Source: an uncultured Candidatus Melainabacteria bacterium (GTDB lineage Bacteria > Cyanobacteriota > Vampirovibrionia > Gastranaerophilales > Gastranaerophilaceae). Taken from it: DNA of 64,000 nt. This document shows, one piece after another, positions 42,872-51,924 of this stretch; the stretch's first letter is position 1, and the number at the start of each line of letters is the position of its first letter. Location of the stretch: assembly GCA_934754775.1 (NCBI GenBank), contig CAKVIM010000010.1:1-64000 (forward strand), given 5' to 3'. The notes under the pieces are model-generated. The model was not told the origin of the DNA, ran no database searches, and saw only the letters and a program-made list of their open reading frames with translations. The translations under genes and the position numbers were made by a program.

Positions 42872-43561
42872 TTAAAATAAATCATCTAAAAAATCCAAAA
42901 TAGCATCTATTATTCCACCGTCGTCATCAATATCAGCACCCACATCATCTAAACCACTTATTTCGTCTATATCTGAATCATTATTAATTCCACCGAAACT
43001 AACATCTGAATAAATAATATCCTCGCTATGGTAATTACTTTTTGCTAGACTATTTATAATATCTCGTTTTTGCATATCATTGAGAAGATATGAAGGAGCC
43101 CCTTTCACTTTTTCTATAATATCTCTATATGCACCTTCGGTTAAAATCCCATTGTGAAAGCGTGGAGGATCATATGGATATTCGGGCTTAATTATACGTT
43201 TATTTTCTAACTCTGTTAATACTTTTGCAATATTGGAAATATTCGGAGATATATATTCATTTTTTAAAGTTCTTTCAATTAGTTCTTTTTTAAATTCTTC
43301 TTCTTTTTGTAATCCCATAAAAAAAAGAACCATCGCAGAAGAAACTACCGGCAATTCTTTCTCTGAGGGTTTTAATATTTGCATCACTTTGTTTAACAAA
43401 ACTTTTATATTATATTTTTCAGTAATACTTGCATGTTTTTGACTCTCTTTTTTAAATAAGTCAAAGTACTGTTTTAGTACAGGTTTAAATTGTCCTCTAA
43501 AAGTTAAATTTCTATTCATTTGTGACATTGGAACATATTGATTTCTAATATCTATTTTCAT
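42872..43561 (-). CDS. Hypothetical protein with acidic C-terminus
   Basis: About 229 residues from the ATG at 43561, chosen because the product then starts MKIDIRNQ like its neighbours; an ATG 9 bp upstream is possible and neither has a strong site. A TFRGQ motif lies near residue 21. The body is helical with no membrane segment, and the last 40 residues are Asp-rich (DDSDI-type). No family recognised. It is the first gene of the minus-strand block and is divergent from the 229-residue gene at 43706. Confidence 0.58.
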   Translation of the reverse strand: MKIDIRNQYVPMSQMNRNLTFRGQFKPVLKQYFDLFKKESQKHASITEKYNIKVLLNKVMQILKPSEKELPVVSSAMVLFFMGLQKEEEFKKELIERTLKNEYISPNISNIAKVLTELENKRIIKPEYPYDPPRFHNGILTEGAYRDIIEKVKGAPSYLLNDMQKRDIINSLAKSNYHSEDIIYSDVSFGGINNDSDIDEISGLDDVGADIDDDGGIIDAILDFLDDLF

Positions 43562-43705
43562 CACACACATATTCTTATTGGCATATTACATCTACAATGA
43601 TATATTAAAATTAAGTAAAAATAAAAGCAAGTAATTGTAAATTTATATTAACAACAAAAAGAAAAATACATTTTTTGTTTTATTATTAGTATAAAGGAGT
43701 TTAAA

Positions 43706-44395
43706 ATGAAAATATCAGGAATAAACCGTTATTCACAGGTATTCTATCAAAAAACAACGCAAAACAGGCAGCTAAATTATATAAACCGTACTACAGAAAC
43801 GAAACCTAGTTTTCAAGCTGGCAACAAGAACTTTAATTTAATGTTAGTCGATACTCAACAAGAACCATTTATATCTTTTGAAGTTCAAGTAACACAGCCT
43901 TTTTCACATAAACAGGGAGTTGTTCCCTTGTTTGAATTAGCTATGCATGATAAAATGCAAGAAATACAACAAGCAAATAAGAATTTAAAACAAAATAACT
44001 TTTTTTATGATGGACGAATTATAAAAACTGAAATTTCCTGCAACCCCGAGAATATAAATACTATATTTTCTAATGCAAAAGAAAATTATATTGATTTCAA
44101 ATTTACTCAAGATGAACTTGAAAAAGCGAAATCCTTTGCCAGTAAGGCATATGCCCTACAAAATGCAGATTACTACTACAGAGGAGTAGATTTTGACGAC
44201 ACCCCTAAAGGCTTATCTACCGAAGATTACACGAAATTCCTTGAAACAATTTCCTTAGATGATTTGCAAAAATATAGCGATGATAGATTAAAAAATTCTG
44301 ATATAAATATCGTACTGGTTACCGATAAGAATTCACTAAAAAATTATAATAATACACTTAAACAAAACTCAACCAATGTGATACAAACAATCTAA
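43706..44395 (+). CDS. Hypothetical protein, weakly M16-peptidase-like
   Basis: The 229-residue protein starts MKISGINRYSQ and carries KPSFQAGN near residue 34. The rest (about 45-215) recalls the non-catalytic half of M16 zinc peptidases by pattern: FTQDELEKAKSFASK, then a segment ending IVLVTD. No HxxEH zinc motif is present, so it cannot be an active M16 enzyme on its own. AAAGGAG precedes the ATG. It is divergent from the four-gene block that shares the N-terminal motif, and convergent with the aldolase gene. Confidence 0.58.
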   Translation: MKISGINRYSQVFYQKTTQNRQLNYINRTTETKPSFQAGNKNFNLMLVDTQQEPFISFEVQVTQPFSHKQGVVPLFELAMHDKMQEIQQANKNLKQNNFFYDGRIIKTEISCNPENINTIFSNAKENYIDFKFTQDELEKAKSFASKAYALQNADYYYRGVDFDDTPKGLSTEDYTKFLETISLDDLQKYSDDRLKNSDINIVLVTDKNSLKNYNNTLKQNSTNVIQTI

Positions 44396-44398
44396 ACC

Positions 44399-45022
44399 TT
44401 ATCTCAATTTCAAGATTTCTTCTGCTTCAAAGTCGCTCAAGATTTTAGCTCCGCCTAATAAGCGAGTATTCAAAACAACTTGTGCATAAGATTCTGCAAG
44501 CTCAAGTTTCATATACGCATCCTCAATCGTCTTTGATGCAACAACAAAACCGTGGTTTGCCATTAAAACAGCGTCATATTTGTCAAAAAATTTAACCGTA
44601 TTATCCACCAACTGCATTGTAGAAGGAAGTGCATATTCAGCAAGCGGAATTCCACCGAAATAAAAAACGTTTTCCGCCATAATCGGTTCCATCAAATCCT
44701 TACCTGCTGATGCAAAACTACTCAAATAAGGTGCATGAACGTGAATAATAAAATTGAATTCAGGACGCTTAGTATAAATACCGGCATGCAAAAACTTCTC
44801 ACTGGAAGGCTTCTTCCCTTCTTCTCTTGAAACGCCGTCAAAACCAGTGAATACAATGTCATCATTTGTCAAATATCCGTTAGAAGAACCTGAAACCGTT
44901 ATTAGCATACCATCTTCGTATCTTGCGGAAATATTACCGGAATACCCCGGAGTATAGTTCTTTACCCCGCATAGTTTACCGTATTCAACAATTTTTCTAA
45001 CTAATTCATCTCTAGAGTACAT
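44399..45022 (-). CDS. Class II aldolase/adducin family protein
   Basis: The 207-residue protein has the zinc-dependent fuculose/ribulose-phosphate aldolase layout: YSGNISARY, SGSSNG, catalytic Glu in PSSEKFLHAGIY, zinc ligands in IIHVHAPY (about 91-98) and MANHGFV. It probably cleaves a sugar phosphate to DHAP and an aldehyde; a methylthioribulose-phosphate dehydratase role is also possible. It overlaps the lptD-like gene by 11 bp and ends the minus-strand operon. Confidence 0.88.
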   Translation of the reverse strand: MYSRDELVRKIVEYGKLCGVKNYTPGYSGNISARYEDGMLITVSGSSNGYLTNDDIVFTGFDGVSREEGKKPSSEKFLHAGIYTKRPEFNFIIHVHAPYLSSFASAGKDLMEPIMAENVFYFGGIPLAEYALPSTMQLVDNTVKFFDKYDAVLMANHGFVVASKTIEDAYMKLELAESYAQVVLNTRLLGGAKILSDFEAEEILKLR

Positions 45023-47171
45023 CTTCCACCGTTTTCACATCTTCTACTACAGCTTTTTGCAATACTGGCGTTGATTGTGCTTCCTTAAAGTCTTCTTCGT
45101 CTTTTATTTCTTCTTTCTTAGTCGATTTCTTAACCTGTCTAAGCTCCATTCTGTCATAATCAACGTGAGTACCTTTAGCATTCATCATGATTTCAACCAT
45201 AAAGTAAGTATTTTCTCTTACACAGTCATAGCCTAGGTGGAATTTAACATCATCAGGGCCAACTGAAATATAGAATGCGTTTTCTTGAAATGCTTTACCG
45301 TTAGGTGAATCGTTTGAAAGGTTAATAGAGCCAAACCAAGAAAATGCTAAATATCGGGTTAATCTAAACGTTTCTCTTAAATAAACATTTGAACGTCCGT
45401 AACGGTATGAGTCATAAACCGGCAATGGAGAATGATCATCATATACAGATTGGAAATATCCAATATCCTGCATCCAACGTCTATATTGAGTATGCAACAT
45501 AGGTCCGATTCTACCGATAACCTGTGTATCACCTGTACCATATAACGCAGCTGAGAATTGTCCTAATACATCCAAGCTCAATGCAGTTTGTTTATCTTCG
45601 TTTCTATATGACCAGAAGTTTTGCATAGCTTGTGCCATATATCTTGTTCTCATGGTGCCGATTTGAGCACCATGCAATCTGTCATAAGTTTTATCTTGAT
45701 CTATATCGTGGAAATAACCAACATCAAATTTATGACCAAATGTTGATGGACGTCCCTTCAGTAAGAAATTATTACTTCCGTAGAAATTTTCATAAACTAA
45801 ATCCAAACCGTATTTAGGACGACGTCTGCCCAAGAACCATTCATCAATATAATCATTCATACCGTATTGCAAGTACAAATGATCGTCCAAACGTTGTTTA
45901 CCTCTGATTAAGATTTTGCTTTGAGTTGTACCATAAGCAATTTGGGTTTTATTTGTTGCATTTTGGTATCTTGCTAAACCACCGACACCAATCTTTTTAT
46001 AATAGTTCAAGAATGGAACAATTTTCAAAATAGAGCTTTTTGGCATTTCAATAACGAACCCTGGTCCGATGAACATACCCAAACCTCTATAAGAACCTAA
46101 TTCCCAAGAGTTTGTATCTGCAAAGTCAACATTTTTGTTTGTATAAACCTTTAACCCAGGAACTTTTACAACTTTCCATCTGCCTTTAAAAATTGTCGCA
46201 CGCTTTAAAGCAAGAACTTCCAAATCACCCTTCTGAGTGATTTTCATATCCTTAACTTTAATTCTTACCAGCCCTCTTTCCAAATCATCTGTTAAAGTCT
46301 GATCCTTTGGAATTATCATGTTGCTCATGTATGGCCCCATTTTAGAAGTTCTAAATTGTAGTGGAAAAGATTCTTTCATATCAATAGAACCATTTTCTTG
46401 AACAATTTTATCGCCGTAAACGTAGCCTTTTTTTGCTTTAATTTCCAATGTAGAAGTTCTTGTCAACGGATTTTCAATCAAAGCATTTTCTTCGTTCATA
46501 TCAACGAAAATATAGTCACCTGTTATAATTTGACCATTCTTATGAATCTCAACATTACCTTCTGCCTTGATAGTATTATTCATTCTGTCATAAGTAATAC
46601 TATCAGCTTTAATTACTGTATCCTGTTTGACAAAAGTTACAAGAACATTTCCGGTCGCATACATACAATAGTTTTCTGTATCATAATCCATATTTTCACA
46701 ATCTAGGATTATGTTTTCTGTATCTTCAACCTCTGCAGCCTTCTCCTTTTTAGACTTTTTGTTCCAGAAATGTCTACCTTTCTTTTGCTCTGCGATAGAT
46801 TCTTCATCCGCTTCGAACCCGTCCGGCATCATATTTTCGTCGAAGTTTTCTTCAATTTCTTTTGATGCATATTGTGAAGTTTCAGCACCGGCAGCATAAG
46901 TTTCATCAGGTGCCATCGGAGCCAGTTGCATTTTTTTTGCGTTATGTTCTTTAATCTTTTTCTTTGTTATCAAACGCAACTTTTTTAAAGGTGGCATTGT
47001 ACTTTCATGATCAAAACCACTCTTTTTATCTTCTTCCGCTTCCCTTTGACTCGGAAGCATAAAGAAAGAATCGCCAGTGAAATCTGACGGGTCTATAAAT
47101 GAATATTCTGCAAATGCAGAACCCGCAGTAAGAAAAAATATTATAAATAATGCTATGCTTTTTTTATTCAA
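45012..47171 (-). CDS. LptD-like LPS-assembly/OstA outer-membrane protein
   Basis: The 719-residue protein has a signal peptide (1-21, ending SAFA), a charged linker (about 25-150), an OstA/LptA-like beta-jellyroll (about 152-255: YMYATGNVLVTF-type repeats such as AEGNVEIHKNGQIITGDY), and a C-terminal region rich in Tyr, Arg and alternating strands that resembles an LptD barrel (about 330-680). LptD inserts LPS into the outer leaflet. The short, charged C-tail is unusual. It supports a diderm envelope. It follows the M23 peptidase gene by 14 bp. Confidence 0.8.
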   Translation of the reverse strand: MNKKSIALFIIFFLTAGSAFAEYSFIDPSDFTGDSFFMLPSQREAEEDKKSGFDHESTMPPLKKLRLITKKKIKEHNAKKMQLAPMAPDETYAAGAETSQYASKEIEENFDENMMPDGFEADEESIAEQKKGRHFWNKKSKKEKAAEVEDTENIILDCENMDYDTENYCMYATGNVLVTFVKQDTVIKADSITYDRMNNTIKAEGNVEIHKNGQIITGDYIFVDMNEENALIENPLTRTSTLEIKAKKGYVYGDKIVQENGSIDMKESFPLQFRTSKMGPYMSNMIIPKDQTLTDDLERGLVRIKVKDMKITQKGDLEVLALKRATIFKGRWKVVKVPGLKVYTNKNVDFADTNSWELGSYRGLGMFIGPGFVIEMPKSSILKIVPFLNYYKKIGVGGLARYQNATNKTQIAYGTTQSKILIRGKQRLDDHLYLQYGMNDYIDEWFLGRRRPKYGLDLVYENFYGSNNFLLKGRPSTFGHKFDVGYFHDIDQDKTYDRLHGAQIGTMRTRYMAQAMQNFWSYRNEDKQTALSLDVLGQFSAALYGTGDTQVIGRIGPMLHTQYRRWMQDIGYFQSVYDDHSPLPVYDSYRYGRSNVYLRETFRLTRYLAFSWFGSINLSNDSPNGKAFQENAFYISVGPDDVKFHLGYDCVRENTYFMVEIMMNAKGTHVDYDRMELRQVKKSTKKEEIKDEEDFKEAQSTPVLQKAVVEDVKTVEDVL

Positions 47172-47185
47172 AATTCAATTTCCTA

Positions 47186-48292
47186 TTATATATAATTCAA
47201 CGGATTATTAGGTTGACCGTTAACCCTTACCTCAAAGTGACAATGCGGACCGGTACTATAACCTGTTGTACCCTCATATCCGAGAACTTGTCCTTTTGAA
47301 ACCCTTTGACCGTTTGAAACAGCTGTAGAATTCATGTGTGCATAAAGCGTTGTAATCGGTTTCCCGTTAACAATCCCGTGCTCTACAATTACGACCTTGC
47401 CATAACCGCCATACCAGCCGGAATAGATAACCTTTCCGGAATTAGAAGCTCTGATTGCTCCCAAATTAGGCCCACCGATATCCACACCTGAGTGGAAAGA
47501 TTTACTGTTAAATATCGGGTGAGTTCTCCATCCAAACGGAGAAGTAATTCTACCCTGAATCGGTTTAATAAATCCGGAAGCGACCTGAATGTCTTTGTCT
47601 TTAGCCGTTTTATTGATATAAGAACCGATACTTGCAGACTGTTTTGCAAGTTCTCTTTCAGCTCTTTGATAAGCAACTCTGTCAGTTCTCAACTTGTTAA
47701 TCATGCTCTCGTTTTTAGCAATAGCTCTTTGAATATCAGATTGTTGCGAATTAATTGAAGCTACAGAACGTTCCAAATTACGTTTTTTGGCTTCAATATT
47801 ATATTTAAGCATTGCAATCTCTTGAGCCTTCTTCTTTGCTCTATTCATACGGTCGTAATCATCTTTCAGAATAATTTTCTGGAAGTAGACTCTATCGACC
47901 AGCATGTTGATATCCTCAGAAGTTATCAACAGTTCAAAGAAAGCTTTTCTTTGAGATTTAAACACTTTTCTTATGTGATTTGCCAAAACATAATTCAAGC
48001 TGTTATACTCTGCAGAAGCTCTATCCAATTGAGCTTGCATACCGTTTAATTCTTTTTGAGCAGTAATAATTTGCGACTTTGATTGGTGTAAATTATTTGT
48101 CGCATTCTCTAATTTTTGTTGGTTTTTATAAAGTTTATTGGTTTCAACATTTTCTAGCCATTTCAAATGATTGATTTTAGCTCGGGTTTGACGTTTTTTA
48201 GTTTCCAAATCTTGTGCAGCATAAGAATCGCAGCACGCAAAAGTGCTGAAAACTACTCCAAAAAATATTAATATGCTTAATATTTTCTTCAA
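47186..48292 (-). CDS. Murein hydrolase/activator with coiled coil and M23 (LytM) domain
   Basis: The 368-residue protein has a signal peptide (1-26), a long coiled coil (about 28-225) as in EnvC, and a C-terminal LytM domain (about 250-368). The zinc ligands are present: His and Asp in FHSGVDIGG and the HxH in GPHCHFEV, so the domain should be catalytically active, unlike EnvC itself. It would act on peptidoglycan during cell separation. A 37-codon membrane peptide gene lies just upstream. Confidence 0.9.
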   Translation of the reverse strand: MKKILSILIFFGVVFSTFACCDSYAAQDLETKKRQTRAKINHLKWLENVETNKLYKNQQKLENATNNLHQSKSQIITAQKELNGMQAQLDRASAEYNSLNYVLANHIRKVFKSQRKAFFELLITSEDINMLVDRVYFQKIILKDDYDRMNRAKKKAQEIAMLKYNIEAKKRNLERSVASINSQQSDIQRAIAKNESMINKLRTDRVAYQRAERELAKQSASIGSYINKTAKDKDIQVASGFIKPIQGRITSPFGWRTHPIFNSKSFHSGVDIGGPNLGAIRASNSGKVIYSGWYGGYGKVVIVEHGIVNGKPITTLYAHMNSTAVSNGQRVSKGQVLGYEGTTGYSTGPHCHFEVRVNGQPNNPLNYI

Positions 48293-48305
48293 AACTCCCC
48301 CTGAA

Positions 48306-48419
48306 CTACTTGCTAAACACAGGGAGTAGCATTAATAACCCCATGCCGGCTGTCCATAAAATAAAAGACACCGTAATCAATCCAACTATTAGTTTTTTAT
48401 GTTGCCTAAAAAATTCCAT
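48306..48419 (-). CDS. Single-span membrane peptide (37 aa)
   Basis: An ATG at 48419 with AGAGGTG directly upstream opens 37 codons. The product starts MEFFRQHKK and continues with one hydrophobic helix (about 10-33) and a short tail. Basic residues before the helix suggest the N-terminus stays in the cytoplasm. It sits between tcdA and the M23 peptidase in an operon-like minus-strand run. No family recognised. Confidence 0.5.
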   Translation of the reverse strand: MEFFRQHKKLIVGLITVSFILWTAGMGLLMLLPVFSK

Positions 48420-48485
48420 CTTCACCTCTCTTACTATATTTTAATACAAAAATAGAGCAAAGACAATTTGTAAATTTTTATGGCA

Positions 48486-49238
48486 CTAACTAATCAAATC
48501 TTTTACAACTTCTCCTGCAATAATCAATCCGACAACAGATGGCACAAACGCATTACTTCCGGGAATTTGGCGTCTTGCAGTACATTTTCTTACAGTCCCC
48601 GGCGGGCAAACACAGTGTTTTTTGCAGCTTATTTCGATATCATCATTAGGTTTTATCGGAATTTCTTTTGAATAAACGACTTTTACTTTTCTTATTTTTC
48701 TCTTCTTCAATTCTTGTCGAATAACCTTCGCAAGTGGACAAACCGAAGTTTTAGAAATATCAGCAACTTCAAATGCGGCAGGATACATTTTATTACCTGC
48801 ACCCATTGAAGAAATCACCTTCACGCCGGCTTTTTTAGCACGCTCAATAATTTCTAACTTCCCAACAACGGTATCAATCGCATCCACAACATAATCATAC
48901 CCCGAAAAGTCAAACTCATCAGCGTTTTGAGGGGTATAAAACATTTTATATGTATTAACTACAGCATTCGGGTTGATGTCAAGAATTCTCTCCTTTGCAA
49001 CATCTACCTTATATTTGCCGACAGTACTACGTAGTGCATAAATTTGGCGGTTAATATTGGTAATACAGATTTTGTCATCATCTATCAAATCAAAAGTGCC
49101 AACACCGCTTCTGGCAAGAGCTTCTACGGTATAACCTCCAACTCCGCCAATACCAAATACTGCAACACGGCTTGAAGCAAGTTTCTCCATACCGTCTTTT
49201 CCAATTAAAAGTTCGGTTCTTGAAAATTGATTAAGCAT
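48486..49238 (-). CDS. tcdA: tRNA threonylcarbamoyladenosine dehydratase (TcdA/CsdL)
   Basis: E1-like ThiF-family protein of 250 residues. FGIGGVGGYTVEALARSG binds ATP, DDDKICITNINRQIYA is the characteristic E1 core, and SSMGAGNKMYPAAFEVADISKTSVCPLAKVIRQEL is typical of TcdA. It cyclises t6A to ct6A in tRNAs reading ANN codons. It lies between secG and the 37-residue peptide. Confidence 0.93.
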   Translation of the reverse strand: MLNQFSRTELLIGKDGMEKLASSRVAVFGIGGVGGYTVEALARSGVGTFDLIDDDKICITNINRQIYALRSTVGKYKVDVAKERILDINPNAVVNTYKMFYTPQNADEFDFSGYDYVVDAIDTVVGKLEIIERAKKAGVKVISSMGAGNKMYPAAFEVADISKTSVCPLAKVIRQELKKRKIRKVKVVYSKEIPIKPNDDIEISCKKHCVCPPGTVRKCTARRQIPGSNAFVPSVVGLIIAGEVVKDLIS

Positions 49239-49253
49239 GCTAGTTCTCGAATA

Positions 49254-49478
49254 CTACTTAATAATACCAAAGCCGAGCAAGAATACACATACAACAAACA
49301 CACCGGCTACAATTGCAGTAAGTTTGTTCAATCCTTTTTCTGCACTTTTTTGCGAAGAAAACATTTGAGCTGCGTTACCAATCCCTGCAATTCCATCACC
49401 TTTTGGTGAGTGCATAAGAATTAACACGATTAATAATAAAGCTGATAAAACTTGTATAGTCCAAATAAATGCTAACAT
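49254..49478 (-). CDS. secG: Protein translocase subunit SecG
   Basis: The 74-residue protein has two membrane helices (about 3-20 and 53-72) flanking MHSPKGDGIAGIGNAAQMFSSQKSAEKGL, the SecG loop. It belongs to the SecYEG channel. It overlaps the Nudix-type regulator gene by 7 bp. Confidence 0.94.
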   Translation of the reverse strand: MLAFIWTIQVLSALLLIVLILMHSPKGDGIAGIGNAAQMFSSQKSAEKGLNKLTAIVAGVFVVCVFLLGFGIIK

Positions 49479-50152
49479 TTAGTCTCCTTTTTGATAAAAT
49501 GTGCACGTTTTGAATTTAATTTAATATTATCGAAAGTATAGAGTCGTGCAGGTCTCTTTGATGATGATTTAGAAAACTCGTTGAGCTCTCTCAATCCATC
49601 AGTCGTAATAACTTTCTTACGGAAATTACGCTTATCCAATTTTTTCTGCATAATCATTTCATATGCCTTTTGCATCTCTGTAAGCGTAAATTTCTCGTTC
49701 AACAATTGGTAAGCTACAGGGCACATTTCCAAACGTTCTCTTGTACGTTTAAGAGAGTATTCAATAATTTCCTTGTGGTCGAATGCCAAAGGCGGTAAAT
49801 CGAATACTTTATGCCAAGCCAAATCAGGTGTTGTAACTACGTCAAAATCTTCAGCTCTAATCAAGGCAAAATATGCACAAGTGATAACTCTTGAAACAGG
49901 GTGTCTCAAAGGGTCACCGAATGTATAAAGCTGTTCAAGATAAATATTATCAACATTTGTCTTTTCTTTAAGAACACGCATTGCTGCTTCATCAAGGTTT
50001 TCAGACATTCTAACATATCCGCCGGGGATTGCCCATTTATCCTTGAAAGGTTCATTGTTACGCTTTACCAGTAGCACTTGCAGTGCATCATCTTTTATTG
50101 TCAAAATTACAATGTCGACTGTTATCTCGTGTGTTTTGATTTCGTTAAACAT
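49472..50152 (-). CDS. nrtR: NrtR-like regulator (degenerate Nudix domain plus winged helix)
   Basis: The 226-residue protein has an N-terminal Nudix fold (about 8-145) with GGYVRMSENLDEAAMRVLKEKTNV, where the catalytic REUxEE of the Nudix box is broken, and a C-terminal winged-helix region (about 150-215; FTLTEMQKAYEMIM, KRNFRKKV). This pattern is that of NrtR repressors, which sense ADP-ribose-type ligands and control NAD genes. No NAD gene is adjacent, so the target is unknown. An ADP-ribose hydrolase of the same fold is the alternative. Confidence 0.82.
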   Translation of the reverse strand: MFNEIKTHEITVDIVILTIKDDALQVLLVKRNNEPFKDKWAIPGGYVRMSENLDEAAMRVLKEKTNVDNIYLEQLYTFGDPLRHPVSRVITCAYFALIRAEDFDVVTTPDLAWHKVFDLPPLAFDHKEIIEYSLKRTRERLEMCPVAYQLLNEKFTLTEMQKAYEMIMQKKLDKRNFRKKVITTDGLRELNEFSKSSSKRPARLYTFDNIKLNSKRAHFIKKETKC

Positions 50153-50232
50153 TTCTCACCTCAAAATAATTGTATAATAAATAATAAAAAAATGTAACAA
50201 GTTTGAATACGAATAAGTGTATTTTGTTACAA

Positions 50233-50442
50233 TTATTTTAATTTATGGTGATAATACTCTATTAAGCCTATATGTAAAGCCGTTAGAGCCGTTGCGAGGT
50301 ATGCAAAAAATTTGTGAGATTTCCTAAAAGATTTGTTTTTACTAATTCCGCTTAAAACACTTAATCCTAAAGCAGCCGTTGCACCATATCCGGTTGTCTT
50401 TGGCGTTAATAGAGGTGTTGATTTTACTGGTTGAACTTTCAT
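50233..50442 (-). CDS. Small hypothetical membrane protein (69 aa)
   Basis: The product has a short polar N-terminus (MKVQPVKSTP), a hydrophobic segment (about 19-32), a basic loop and a second hydrophobic segment (about 44-60). No ribosome-binding site of note. Its start resembles those of the proteins at 41812-44395. It follows the TPR-metzincin gene by 23 bp. Function unknown. Confidence 0.48.
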   Translation of the reverse strand: MKVQPVKSTPLLTPKTTGYGATAALGLSVLSGISKNKSFRKSHKFFAYLATALTALHIGLIEYYHHKLK

Positions 50443-50465
50443 ACACTTAAACTAACATAAATTAA

Positions 50466-51920
50466 TCAAAACAACAACATCTTATAAGGAGCAAATTTTT
50501 CGTTGTTTTTTTCATTAGGGTTGTTCTTCAAAAAATTCTTTAGAACAGCTCTTGCCCTTATGTAATCGTGTTTTTTTAGATATATATTTGCCAGATAAAC
50601 AGCATAATTTATATTATCAGGAGAAACTCTTACCAAATAGCGATATTCAGCTATTGCTGCATCATAATCATTTTGATGCAATTTAATTTCCGCCCTCAAA
50701 AAGTGCAATTCTTCGCTTTGTTTTATTTCAGCAGCTCTATCCAAATAGTCCTCTGCAAGTTCAAAGTGATTGATATAATAATAAGAAACCGCAAGATTAT
50801 AACAAACAATATATTTCGCATCCTTATTATCCGCAAGCTGTAGAGCCTTCTCCAAAACTCTTATTGCCTCCGGATATTTTTTCTGTGCGACATAACTCTC
50901 CGCTAAATCAATATATCCGCCTGCAAGTTCCGGTGCATGCTGGATATAATTCCGAGCCTCTTTTTCTTTAGAAAAGCTAACCTCTTCATCGTCACCCAAT
51001 ACCAAATACGGAACATAGTCTCCAACCAAATCACCTTTATTTGTTATATCAGGTTTTATCTTATAAAGAAGTTCGAGCGTCATCTTATCAGCGTCTGTAA
51101 GCTCTGTATCTCCACCCTCGGAAGCTGCATCCTTAGTTAAATACATAATGTTGTTTTTATCATAGCTGTGCCCCATAAATCCCAATGCGTGGAAAATTTC
51201 GTGCAGAGCAGTGTTATAAATTTGAGTCGAACTAAAAGGAGTGCCGTCAGGGTTTTGGGTGTAAAATTTAATCTCCATACTCTTCAACTCATCGGCTGCA
51301 ATAATCGGTGAAGTGTACGCTATCACATACTTCTCACCAAACTCAACTTTCTCTTGTTTTGGTGGCAAAAATTCAATTTGAATATTCGCATCATTATTAT
51401 TAGTTTCCGCAAAAAGTACAACACCCTGATGTTCCCATTCAGAAAACGCTGCATCAATTTCTCTCACGAATTCTTGCGGAACAGCATCTCTATTTTTGTA
51501 AGCATAACTAATCGGTAATTTGCTCCATCTTACAATCCTCTGGTTGTAAGGTGCTTGTTTAATATAATTTAGCGGATATTTTCTATGAATTTCTCTTTTT
51601 AAATCATACAAAAAATATTTTGCACTAACAGACGCCGCATCCGTAACCTCACCATCTGCAATTTTAACCAGTTTTTCCTGATTTTCAACAGTTAGAGGAG
51701 AATTTATGATTGAATTAACGTATACTTCTCTAAGCTCTTCATCACGATTACCGAGAATAAACGCTTTTTCATAGTACTTCTGGGCTTTTGCAACATGATT
51801 GTGTTTGAAATAATAATTTCCAACAAATGCATACACCTCAGCAGCATTAAAATGAAAATAAATTGCACCTGCTAAAAGCAGAGCCAGCAATGAATAAAAC
51901 GCAATTCTCAACCTGTTCAT
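50466..51920 (-). CDS. Membrane-anchored metzincin-like protease with TPR repeats
   Basis: The 484-residue protein has one N-terminal membrane helix (about 6-23), a TPR-like pair (30-60), a metalloprotease domain (about 125-300) and three or more C-terminal TPRs (about 330-470). HEIFHALGFMGH at 240-251 is the full HExxHxxGxxH zinc site, and NIMY (257-260) provides the Met-turn, as in matrixin-type metzincins. It should be an active zinc peptidase outside the cytoplasm. It starts 4 bp after scpB, which suggests cotranscription with the condensin genes. Confidence 0.82.
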   Translation of the reverse strand: MNRLRIAFYSLLALLLAGAIYFHFNAAEVYAFVGNYYFKHNHVAKAQKYYEKAFILGNRDEELREVYVNSIINSPLTVENQEKLVKIADGEVTDAASVSAKYFLYDLKREIHRKYPLNYIKQAPYNQRIVRWSKLPISYAYKNRDAVPQEFVREIDAAFSEWEHQGVVLFAETNNNDANIQIEFLPPKQEKVEFGEKYVIAYTSPIIAADELKSMEIKFYTQNPDGTPFSSTQIYNTALHEIFHALGFMGHSYDKNNIMYLTKDAASEGGDTELTDADKMTLELLYKIKPDITNKGDLVGDYVPYLVLGDDEEVSFSKEKEARNYIQHAPELAGGYIDLAESYVAQKKYPEAIRVLEKALQLADNKDAKYIVCYNLAVSYYYINHFELAEDYLDRAAEIKQSEELHFLRAEIKLHQNDYDAAIAEYRYLVRVSPDNINYAVYLANIYLKKHDYIRARAVLKNFLKNNPNEKNNEKFAPYKMLLF

Positions 51921-51924
51921 CAGC

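Noticed and set aside
43706..44395. Active M16 zinc peptidase
   Set aside because: The HxxEH zinc motif is missing, so only a weak resemblance to the inactive half remains.
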